The notes under the pieces: model-generated
The model's input: only the letters and a program-made list of their open reading frames with translations
Database searches by the model: none
What the model was told of the DNA's origin: nothing
Shown here: piece after piece, positions 1 to 6,575 of the stretch
How positions within the stretch are numbered: position 1 is the stretch's first letter
Layout: every line of letters starts with the position of its first letter
Translations under genes and position numbers: made by a program
Assembly: GCA_012031455.1 (NCBI GenBank)
Contig: JAAUTM010000024.1
Coordinates: 1-10,085 of the forward strand
Direction of reading: 5' to 3'
DNA: 10,085 nucleotides
Origin: Phycisphaerales bacterium
Lineage (GTDB): Bacteria > Planctomycetota > Phycisphaerae > Phycisphaerales > Phycisphaeraceae

Positions 1-513
1 CCCACAAAGAGCGCTTCGCAAACCACCGGGGGAAAAGAGCGAGCGATCAGCGGGCCTGCCCTGATCCATGACTTCCAGTAATTGGGCGATCACTTCGCAG
101 CACGCAGCTGCCTGACCTTCGACGTGTTTGTACGCAGCGCCGACATCACCTGATAATGGTGATCGAGAATGATGGTGTCCGCCAGACGCGGTTCGAGAAT
201 AGATTTTCATCGGCCAGAGTTGTGCCCAGGCACCGGTATCGACGATGACGGTGCAATCGGTGGGGCCGATTTCCGAGCCGGGGGTGAGTATTGCACATGG
301 GAAAGCCATCGAGCACCCGCAGCTTTCGGGGATGGGAGGCATGAGCCAGGGTTCGACGTGTTTGCCCATGGCCGAGAGTGCTGCCGCCAACGCCACCACC
401 GAGCCATAAGCGTCGCCATCAGGTTTGGCATGGGTGACGATCAGCACATTGGTGGCGCTGCGCAAACGCTCCGCTACCTGAGAGAGGTTGAGATTGGATT
501 CATAGGTGCTCAC
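1..513 (-). CDS. DHH-family phosphoesterase, nanoRNase/pAp-phosphatase (NrnA) type; partial, frame-broken
   Basis: N-terminal half of a DHH phosphoesterase, a cytosolic metal-dependent enzyme family that degrades nanoRNA or 3'-phosphoadenosine 5'-phosphate. The C-terminal DHHA1 part lies beyond the left edge. The start is GTG at 513, with GGAG at 519-522 as ribosome binding site. Motif I is THAKPDGDAYGS (residues about 27-38), motif II is VIVDTG, and the signature ILDHHYQ follows; the last visible piece, CEALFVG, matches the block before the family's DTG motif. The frame written in the DNA has no stop, but conserved blocks jump between frames. Five one-base indels restore everything: a missing A near 324-326 (LRVLDGFP), an extra base at 302-304, an extra A at 204-207 (LADTIILDHH), a missing G at 149-150, and an extra C at 52-54. 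All are in homopolymers, so error is likelier than decay. It is probably downstream of ribF. The nrnA name is plausible, but substrate cannot be told from sequence. Confidence 0.85.
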   Translation of the reverse strand, partial: MSTYESNLNLSQVAERLRSATNVLIVTHAKPDGDAYGSVVALAAALSAMGKHVEPWLMPPIPESCGCSMAFPCAILTPGSEIGPTDCTVIVDTGAWAQLWPMKIYSRTASGGHHHSRSPLSGDVGAAYKHVEGQAAACCEVIAQLLEVMDQGRPADRSLFSPGGLRSALCG

Positions 514-677
514 AAGAACTCCATATGCAAAAGGCAGGGTAAGCAAGGACGCCCGGATGATCCAGTGATACTATCAAAACGTCATGCAGGCCATTATATT
601 TTTTTCCGTTGCACCTATTCATCGATTGTCGCACCTGCTGGGGTATAAATTTAAAGCAAATCTGTACACCACAAAGA
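514..677. other. Intergenic leader of the DHH gene
   Basis: Non-coding stretch between ribF and the DHH phosphoesterase gene, both on the minus strand. It is AT-richer than its surroundings. On the minus strand it holds a perfect TATAAT (reverse complement at 593-598) preceded by an A-run, but no convincing -35 box, so a promoter here is only possible. A short open frame crosses it (stop near 500) and has no family-like features. Confidence 0.4.
593..598 (-). promoter_or_regulatory. Possible -10 box for the DHH gene
   Basis: Perfect TATAAT on the minus strand, about 80 bases before the GTG start of the phosphoesterase. No good -35 hexamer is seen 16-18 bases upstream, so this is weak evidence. 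Confidence 0.25.
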
Positions 678-763
678 CGCGACAAGTCGCGGCGCTAACA
701 AAGTACGAGCGATGCTTCGCACCTGCGGTGCGTCGCTAAACGACGAATCGACTCACCGATTCG
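678..763. repeat. Cluster of three palindromes at the ribF 3' end
   Basis: Three hairpin-forming inverted repeats lie within 86 bases. First: CGCGA at 678-682 with TCGCG at 687-691, loop CAAG. Second: CGCACC at 718-723 with GGTGCG at 727-732, loop TGC, extended by GCGA at 709-712 with TCGC at 733-736. Third: CGAATCG at 744-750 with CGATTCG at 757-763, loop six bases. The third lies in the last codons of ribF and the second overlaps its stop codon (736-738). No long U-tract follows, so this is not a classic intrinsic terminator. It may be a REP-like element or mRNA-stabilising structure (inference). Confidence 0.55.
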
Positions 764-1683
764 CAACCCACGCCTGCGGCATGCCATTGGCGGACCTGCA
801 TGACATCTCTTTGAATCTGATCCACCAATGCGGGCAAACCGGTGAAGCTCATCTGTTCGCGGACCCAGCGCAGGAAGTTTACTTGGATGGTTTGATCGTA
901 CAAATCGCCTTGGTAATTCAATAGATGGGCTTCGATCACCTTCTGCATTTTGCCAAAGGTCGGTTTATGACCAATGCTCACCGCAGCGGGAACCTGCTGT
1001 TTATCAGGCAGTTTAACCATGGCGGCGTAAACACCATCACATGGGACGATGCGATCTAGCAGTAGGGCTGGATCGAGGTTGGCGGTGGGAAACCCCAGAG
1101 TACGGCCACGCTGTTCGCCTTGAATCACCCTTGCGGACAGGCTGTAAGGTCGGCCAAGGCATAGCCCTGCATCATGCACCCGGCCAGCCAGCAGCAGCCA
1201 GCGGACCAGTGAACTGCTTACCGGGACCGCGGACAACGTGCCCAGTGTCACTTCCACCGGCTCAATGATCTGTACTTCAAAACCCAGTTGTGCGCCCCAT
1301 TGAGCCAGCATTTTCACATCCCCACCCCGGCCCTTGCCGAAGCGGAAATTGGCGCCTTCCACCAGATATGCAGGTGACCATGTCCGTACCAGTTCATTTA
1401 AAAATGTGGCCGCATCCAACGCCAAAAACTCCGAGGTTGGTTCAATCACCAGCACCTTATCTGCTCCGGCCTGATGCAGGAGTGCTGCCCGTTGGTCACG
1501 GTCTGATAACCTTGCCGGTGCCTGTTGCGGACGGAGGATATGCATCGGGAATGGATCGAAAGTGATGGCGATCAGGGTCATCCCGTGTGTTTGGGCCAGG
1601 TTGCGAGCATGCGCAAGGATGGCCTGATGCCCGCGATGCACCCCATCAAAATTACCCACCGTGATGACGGTTCTTGGAGCCAT
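736..1683 (-). CDS. ribF: Bifunctional riboflavin kinase / FAD synthetase RibF
   Basis: Makes FMN from riboflavin and ATP, then FAD from FMN and ATP, in the cytosol. The 315-aa length fits the family (about 310). The N-terminal adenylyltransferase (nucleotidyltransferase fold) shows VGNFDGVHRGHQ at residues 9-20, FDPFP, and the VSSSLVRWLLLAGRV block; the C-terminal kinase domain shows LGRPY, then RGRTLGFPTANL with its PTAN motif, and GVYAAMV. The ATG at 1683 is chosen because the first conserved strand starts five residues later. There is no clear Shine-Dalgarno, and the open frame extends upstream to 1869, so an earlier start is possible (for example a TTG about 16 codons before). The reading frame is intact. 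The end is slightly long: after the usual DVMQVRQW there are about 13 extra residues encoded within the palindrome cluster. It probably heads a unit with the DHH phosphoesterase gene. Confidence 0.95.
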   Translation of the reverse strand: MAPRTVITVGNFDGVHRGHQAILAHARNLAQTHGMTLIAITFDPFPMHILRPQQAPARLSDRDQRAALLHQAGADKVLVIEPTSEFLALDAATFLNELVRTWSPAYLVEGANFRFGKGRGGDVKMLAQWGAQLGFEVQIIEPVEVTLGTLSAVPVSSSLVRWLLLAGRVHDAGLCLGRPYSLSARVIQGEQRGRTLGFPTANLDPALLLDRIVPCDGVYAAMVKLPDKQQVPAAVSIGHKPTFGKMQKVIEAHLLNYQGDLYDQTIQVNFLRWVREQMSFTGLPALVDQIQRDVMQVRQWHAAGVGCESVSRFVV

Positions 1684-1816
1684 GCGGGAAAGTTTAACGG
1701 CAAACCGCCTGTCGGTGGCAAGGGTCAACCCCGACGATTCGTACAGAGCGGCTGGGGGACGGAGATATTCAAAGCAATGGCTGGCGGGGCTCAAGGTTCC
1801 CCGGTCAAAATGCCGA

Positions 1817-1843
1817 TCAAAAGAGTTGGGATTCGACCGATAA
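1817..1843 (+). promoter_or_regulatory. Sigma-28 (FliA)-type promoter upstream of fliD
   Basis: TCAA at 1817-1820, a spacer of exactly 15 bases, then ACCGATAA at 1836-1843. The classical flagellar sigma-28 consensus is TAAA, N15, GCCGATAA, so this matches 3 of 4 and 7 of 8 positions with ideal spacing. It lies about 80 bases before the fliD ATG. It would put fliD in the late flagellar class (inference). Confidence 0.55.
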
Positions 1844-1913
1844 GTCAGAGTGCGCGCCGGGTGAGTCACCAGAAAACTTGCGGGGATATGCAGTGAATCT
1901 GGGATGACACTGC

Positions 1914-1918
1914 GGAGG
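1914..1918 (+). promoter_or_regulatory. Ribosome binding site of fliD
   Basis: GGAGG seven bases before the ATG at 1926. It favours this ATG over the TTG two codons upstream. Confidence 0.8.
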
Positions 1919-1925
1919 CTTGCAT

Positions 1926-4671
1926 ATGAGCGGAATCTCCGTTGGAACAGGGCTGATCAGCGGCATCAACACCGCCCAGCTTATCGACCAGTTAATTTCC
2001 CTTGATGCCCGTCCGAAAACGCTGATGCAAAACCGTGTGACGGTGTTGCAATCGCAGAACACCGCTTTTGCGGAGATCAGCGCCAAGCTGCTGTCTCTGC
2101 AAAGCGCACTGGCCAATATCACCAGCACCACCACCTTCAGCGGCAAGTCGATCAGCAGTGGCGACACCAACGTACTGACCGCCAGTGCCACCAATGCGGC
2201 GGCTGCGGGGGTGTATAACTTCAACGTATCCCGGCTGGTCACGACGCAGCAATCACTTTCGCGCGGCTTTGCCGATCAGTCCAGCACCCTGTCGTGCTGC
2301 CACGTTGAGCGTTGAACCGGCATCGGCCCGTCTTGATCGTGACACCTCCCTGACGGCTCTCAATGGTGGCAGCGGAGTTTCACGGGGGAAAATTCGCATC
2401 ACCGATCGTTCGGGCAGCGTCGCTACCGTGGACTTGTCCAAGGCTGTGACGGTCAATGATGTGCTGGAAACGATCAACAACGCTGGGGGTATCAGCATCG
2501 TCGCTTCAGTGGATGGGGATCGTTTGAAACTCACCGACCAGAGCGGCGGAGCAGGGACCCTCAAAGTTGAAAACATCGGCTCGACAGCGACAGCCACCAG
2601 CCTGGGACTGGCCACGGACACCGATGGCGACCCGCTGACCCTCACCGGCAGTGTCATCAACTCCCTGTCCACCAGTACGCTGCTCAGTGGTTTGAACGAT
2701 GGCAACGGCGTGGACAGCACCGGTGGCGTGGACATTTCCTTCAGCAACGGCACGCAGGCTTTTTCCGTGGCGCTCAACAGCACGCGTACGCTCGGTGAGG
2801 TAATCGACACTATCAACAATGGGTTGGGCAACGATGATGGACTGGGCGGAAAGCTGGTCACTGCATCGCTCAACGCTGACAACACCGGGCTGACTATTAC
2901 ATACAACGGGGTGGATCCGTTGACCATCACAGGCAACTCAGCACGCGACCTCGGGCTGGCGGTGGCAGGGGTGGTGGGTAACGTCGAAGGCAGTCGTTTG
3001 CTTTCAGGCTTGAATACCAAACTGGTGAGCAATTTGAACGGCGGTGATGGCGCGGCATTGGGTACTTTCAGCATTACCGCCCGTGATGGCACCAATGTGA
3101 ACAATATTGATTTGAGCGGAGCCGAGTCAGTGTCGGAGGTGTTGTCGCTGATCAACAACGCAGCGGGGAACAACGGCAAAGTCGTGGCGACGCTCAATCA
3201 GGCTGGCAACGGTATTCAGCTTACCGACACCACCGGCGGCAGCGGCAACCTGAGTATTGCTGGCAACGGGGCGGAAGATTTGGGCCTTGCCGACGGCACC
3301 AGTGTGGCAGCCAGCACTTTGGGTTCGGGCAATTTACAACTGCGGTACATTTCGGAAGGGACCAGGATCGACAGCCTCAATGGTGGCGCGGGCATTACCC
3401 GGGGCATCTTCCGCATCACCGATTCAAGGGGCATCAATGCCACGGTGGATGTGAGCAGCACCGGCGTGGTGACGATCGGGGATTTTGCTTCGCAGCATCA
3501 ACAGCAGGGGTCTGGAAGTCAGTGCCCGGATCAACGACAACGGTGATGGCATTTTGATTGAAGATAACGGGCCTGGAACCACAGCGATCAAGGTGGAAGA
3601 GGCGGGTTCGAGCACGCGCGGGAATTGGGTTTGCTGGGCAGTGCCCCGCAGCGGGGGGTGATATCAACGGCAGCTTTGAAAAAACATCACCCTCGATGGA
3701 ACTGAAAAACTCAAGGATGTGGACGGACAAGATCAATGCCGCAGGATTGAACGTCGGATGCAGCGATCATCAATGACGGTTCTCCGTTGAACCCCTATCG
3801 ATTGAGTCTGACCGCCAGCAAGGCCGGTTCCGCAGGGGCGTTCACGTTTGACGATGGCGGACTGGATTTTGGCATGTCGGTGCTTTCGCAGGGGCGCGAT
3901 GCCGTGGTGTTTTACGGGGCATCGGACCCGGCTCAGGCAGTGGCGATCACATCCACAACCAACACGCTGTCCAACGTCATCAGCGGTGTGACCATTGATT
4001 TGAAAGGCACCAGCAACAGCGCCGTGGCATTGTCGGTGACACAGGACAATGCTGCGATAACCACGTCCATCAAGGCCATGGTGGATGCTTTCAACAGTGT
4101 GGTCACGAGCCTGGACAAATACGATACCTACGACTCGGAAACCAAGGTTCGCGGCTTGCTTTTGGGCGATTCAACGGTGGGGCGCATCCGCAGTTCGCTT
4201 TACAGCATGGTGAATCGCCGCAGCAGCGAATTGTCGGGGCAGTTCACTGCTTTGACGCAGATTGGTATCCGCATAGGTTCCGGAGCCAAGCTGCAATTTA
4301 ATGAAGCGACTTTTTCTTCAGCCTTGCAAACCGACCGGGAAGCGGTGCTGCAATTGTTCACGTTCAAGGAAACCCAATCGGTGGATGGCACCACCACCAC
4401 GACCGCAGCAGGATTGGGCGTACGCTTCAAGGAATTGCTGGACGCGCTGACCAACAGTACCAACGGCACGGTGCAGTCGCGCACCGATTCGATCAACCGG
4501 GAAATCGAACTCAACAACGACCGCATCGAGGCGATGGATGAGCTTTTGGAAGCCAAGCGATCACGGTATCAGCAGCAATTCAACGCCATGGAACAGACCC
4601 TGGCACGCCTGCAATCACAAAGCAGTGCCCTGGCGGGATTGAGCAGTTTGAGCAGTGGTACCAGCGGTTAA
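1926..4671 (+). CDS. fliD: Flagellar filament cap protein FliD (hook-associated protein 2), long form, frame-broken
   Basis: Caps the growing flagellar filament and folds exported flagellin. FliD_N is clear at the start (SVGTGLISGINTAQLIDQL, residues 4-22). From about residue 145 come four hook-IN-like repeats, opening with LNGGSGV, LNDGNGV, LNGGDGA and LNGGAGI near bases 2360, 2690, 3033 and 3372. FliD_C follows (DFGMSVLSQGRDAVVFYG, near base 3866), with the LTQIGIRI block and a C-terminal helical coiled-coil-like tail (about 4480-4640). Repaired length is about 915 aa; most FliD are 450-700. The frame breaks near 2287-2295 (two missing bases), at 3483-3486 (extra T), near 3613-3618, at 3653-3658 and 3679-3684 (one missing base each), and near 3721-3726 and 3756-3757 (one extra base each). 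These changes net to a whole-codon length. Conserved sequence crosses each break, for example IGDLLRSINSRGLEVSARI, so the gene is probably whole in the organism. Confidence 0.93.
2356..3560 (+). repeat. Four tandem hook-IN-like repeats inside fliD
   Basis: Four units of about 330-343 bases (110-114 codons). Each opens with an LNGG-like motif, continues with a strand ending in V/IDLS or similar, then a V..VLE.INN-type helix and a closing LTD..GG or equivalent, and three of the four have a D/TxLGL end. They diverge at the DNA level, so they are old domain duplications, not recent copies. Confidence 0.7.
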
Positions 4672-4706
4672 GGTTCTGGCAGGCGGATTCGGATTGTGAC
4701 CTTTGC

Positions 4707-5384
4707 TCACAGCCGCAGGGCGATTTCGTGGCCAGTCTGATCTTTAGTCCCGCCCTTGGTAAGCACCGCAGTCGTGATGTACCCATTTTGAGGGTTGCTG
4801 AGATACGCAAGCAGAGGTTTGGCGCCTTCCTGCTCGGTGTTGTCGGCTGAAACCAGGCACCCTGATTTCATGGATGGTTCAAGTAACTTCATCACGTCCA
4901 GATACATGGATTTGTCACCATCGAGAAACAGGAAATCAATCGGCCCGGGTAGCGGTTGGCGGAGTGTCTGAAGCGCATCGCCGACTCGGAAATCCACCCA
5001 ATCCACCAGGCCGGCTTCGGTCAGATTGGCACGGGCTTTGTCTGCTTTTTCGGCGAAGAATTCCGTGGTAATCACCTTGCCCGCCCCGTTGTCGCGGAGT
5101 GCAGCCGCCAGATAGATCGTGGAAACCCCAAAGGAAGTGCCAAACTCGATCACGGTCCGCGCTCCGGTGGCCCGGATCAGTGAGTACATGAGATGCCCGT
5201 AGGGAGGGTCAATCGCCATGTACATCCCTTTCATCCGGGCAAAGCGTTCGAGAGCTGTGGCAGGCTTCGAAGGCTCACCGCTGGGTGCTGGCCCCTCGAA
5301 CCTTCTGTTTGAATCGTTGACGGCATCCACATTGAGCCGATCCAATACCTTCGCAATTTGAGTGTCAAAGAGGCTCGAAGCCAT
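4707..5384 (-). CDS. Class I SAM-dependent O-methyltransferase (methyltransferase 24 / CmcI-like group)
   Basis: 225-aa soluble enzyme predicted to move a methyl group from S-adenosylmethionine to an unidentified small acceptor. The SAM-binding motif I is EFGTSFGVST at residues 80-89, followed by IYLAAALRDNGAG and the acidic end of strand 2 (VITTE). Motif GDALQTL and FLFLDGDKSMY (about 139-149) match the metal- or substrate-binding strand 4 region of this family. There is no signal peptide or membrane segment. The ATG at 5384 is chosen because AGGA sits seven bases upstream; the open frame continues to 5483 without family similarity. The gene lies opposite to and between fliD and fliS, its end 35 bases from the fliD stop. 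No sequence evidence links it to flagellar modification; small-metabolite methylation is the default reading. Confidence 0.85.
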   Translation of the reverse strand: MASSLFDTQIAKVLDRLNVDAVNDSNRRFEGPAPSGEPSKPATALERFARMKGMYMAIDPPYGHLMYSLIRATGARTVIEFGTSFGVSTIYLAAALRDNGAGKVITTEFFAEKADKARANLTEAGLVDWVDFRVGDALQTLRQPLPGPIDFLFLDGDKSMYLDVMKLLEPSMKSGCLVSADNTEQEGAKPLLAYLSNPQNGYITTAVLTKGGTKDQTGHEIALRL

Positions 5385-5435
5385 GGAGTATTCCTTAAAA
5401 TAAATGGTCGACCTTACGCGCAGTACACCGCTGCG

Positions 5436-5444
5436 ATCATACCA
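5436..5444 (-). promoter_or_regulatory. Possible extended -10 promoter of the methyltransferase gene
   Basis: On the minus strand this reads TGGTATGAT, an extended -10 (TGn plus one mismatch to TATAAT), about 50 bases before the ATG. The -35 box is poor, as often with extended -10 promoters. Confidence 0.35.
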
Positions 5445-5547
5445 TGTGCATACATTCTTGGAGGCAGGCACAGATTGGTGCATTCAACCATTTTCACGTA
5501 AAGCAAGGCATGCAATAGAGCATCACTCACGCTGATCCGTATTTTTA

Positions 5548-5558
5548 ACCGATATAAA
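5548..5558 (+). promoter_or_regulatory. Possible fliS promoter element
   Basis: ACCGATATAAA shares its first seven bases (ACCGATA) with the -10 of the sigma-28-like promoter at fliD. It also contains TATAAA. No TAAA-like -35 is found 14-16 bases upstream, so the call is weak. Confidence 0.3.
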
Positions 5559-5568
5559 GGGGGACGTT

Positions 5569-5583
5569 CCCGCAAGGTGCGGG
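5569..5583 (+). other. GC-rich hairpin in the fliS leader
   Basis: CCCGCA at 5569-5574 pairs perfectly with TGCGGG at 5578-5583 around an AGG loop, and two U-G pairs can extend the stem. It ends 32 bases before the fliS ATG. There is no following T-run, so it is more likely a leader structure than a terminator. Confidence 0.45.
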
Positions 5584-5615
5584 GGCGAGCTTCGTCATGA
5601 CGGAAAATCAACACC

Positions 5616-6073
5616 ATGCCGCCCAGCGGACCCAACCCCTACCTGCGCACCAAGATCATGACCGCCAGCCCACAGGAGCTGCGGCTGATGTTGTATGAAG
5701 GTGCGGTGCGGTTCTGTCGCCAGTCCCTGGCAGCGATGGAAAAAACGACCACGATGCTTCGTTTGATGCCTTGATGCGTGCCCAGAAAATCGTGCTCGAG
5801 CTTTCCACCAGTCTCAAGCATGAAGTGGCCCCGGACCTGTGCACCAAGCTCACGGCCCTGTACAACTACATTTACAAGCAACTGGTCGAAGCCACGCTCC
5901 AGCGCGATCCGAATCTGGTGAAGGAAGCACTGACTCTGCTGGAGTATGAGACGCAAACCTGGCGCATGCTCATGGATAAGCTGACTCAGGAACCCGGCGA
6001 TGGCAGCACCGATCATGCCCAGGTGACCGCACCACAGCAGACCGCCATCAGCAGCCTTTCACAGAACGCCTGA
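5616..6073 (+). CDS. fliS: Flagellar export chaperone FliS (one frameshift)
   Basis: Binds the C-terminus of flagellin in the cytosol, keeping it unpolymerised until export. The N-terminus NPYLRTKIMTASPQELRLML is the typical FliS opening, followed by YEGAVRFCRQ; the rest is helical (RAQKIVLELSTSL, ALYNYIYKQLVEA). Repaired length is 152 aa, slightly long because of a polar Gln/Ser-rich tail of about 25 residues. The frame breaks in the A-run at 5740-5745: one added A joins the two halves as MEKNDHDASFDALMRAQK. The ATG at 5616 gives the family-like NPYL start; an ATG at 5597 in another frame would need a further indel. No strong Shine-Dalgarno is seen (GGAA at 5602-5605 is distant). It converges with the PilZ gene. 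Confidence 0.9.
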
Positions 6074-6139
6074 GCAATCACTACATCAATCATTGAACAG
6101 GGACATGGCACGGGTTTCAGGCTGACTCTGACTTTAGAT

Positions 6140-6502
6140 TTATGCGGAGATGGCCTGGGGCGTGGGCATGGTAAGCAGCGCATCAAAGCACACGGCCACG
6201 GTCTGCGTCCCGCCATGACCTAAGCTGCGTACCACCACCCCCGGAAGCATCTGCGCTCGACTCAGCAGGATGTCGTGACTTGACCAGGCGATCCCCACCC
6301 GCACCCGCTGACCGGGAATCAACAAAGAGGCGTGATCCACCTGAACGAGCAGCCCTTGGGCGGACAGGTCCTGTGTGGATCCAGCCAGAAATCGCCCGGT
6401 ATCCACACACCAGATTTTCGCCGGGTATTGCATCGCCACCCGATGCTTACGCCTGCGTTCCTTCCCGGACTGGTCGTGCGTGGCGGGGATGATGCGTTCC
6501 AT
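6140..6502 (-). CDS. PilZ-domain protein, probable cyclic-di-GMP effector
   Basis: A 120-aa protein that is essentially one PilZ domain. Both ligand-binding signatures are present: RxxxR as R17-R-K-H-R21 and DxSxxG as D45-L-S-A-Q-G50, with the usual spacing of about 25 residues. PilZ domains bind cyclic-di-GMP and switch motility, adhesion or exopolysaccharide functions. There is no transmembrane segment or partner domain. The start is uncertain: ATG at 6502 is used, while a TTG at 6538 would add 12 residues; neither has a clear Shine-Dalgarno. It converges with fliS, with 66 bases between stops and no obvious terminator. A role in flagellar control is suggested by position only. Confidence 0.8.
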   Translation of the reverse strand: MERIIPATHDQSGKERRRKHRVAMQYPAKIWCVDTGRFLAGSTQDLSAQGLLVQVDHASLLIPGQRVRVGIAWSSHDILLSRAQMLPGVVVRSLGHGGTQTVAVCFDALLTMPTPQAISA

Positions 6503-6575
6503 ACCGGCTATATCGGCTGGGCAAAGGGGGCGACTCAAGGGTCATACCGATTCAATCCAATGCTGCCCCCCATCA

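Larger units (their letters stand above)
1684..1925. other. Divergent intergenic region between ribF and fliD
   Basis: These 242 bases separate ribF (minus) from fliD (plus). On the plus strand they carry the sigma-28-like promoter (1817-1843) and the fliD ribosome binding site. Open frames crossing it on both strands show no family features and are treated as chance. Confidence 0.5.
5385..5615. other. Divergent intergenic region between the methyltransferase gene and fliS
   Basis: These 231 bases hold putative signals for both flanking genes: an extended -10 on the minus strand (5436-5444), an ACCGATA motif on the plus strand at 5548-5554, and a GC-rich hairpin at 5569-5583. Open frames here show no family features. 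Confidence 0.45.

Noticed and set aside
500..685. 61-codon open frame upstream of the DHH gene
   Set aside because: No family-like features or ribosome binding site; it overlaps the probable promoter and start of the phosphoesterase.
1684..1869. N-terminal extension of RibF by about 62 codons
   Set aside because: The conserved FAD-synthetase fold starts a few residues after the ATG at 1683 and the extension shows no family similarity; a shorter upstream TTG start remains possible.
2253..3197. 314-codon open frame on the minus strand inside fliD
   Set aside because: It is antisense to the hook-IN repeats, has Ser/Pro/Leu/Val-rich low-complexity composition and no family features; a by-product of fliD codon use.
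2185..4671. Programmed frameshifting in fliD
   Set aside because: Eight shifts in both directions at unrelated sites without slippery-site and pseudoknot arrangement do not fit programmed recoding.
4672..4706. Terminator between fliD and the methyltransferase gene
   Set aside because: Only a weak five-base pairing (AAGGT with ACCTT) around a large loop; no GC stem or T-run.
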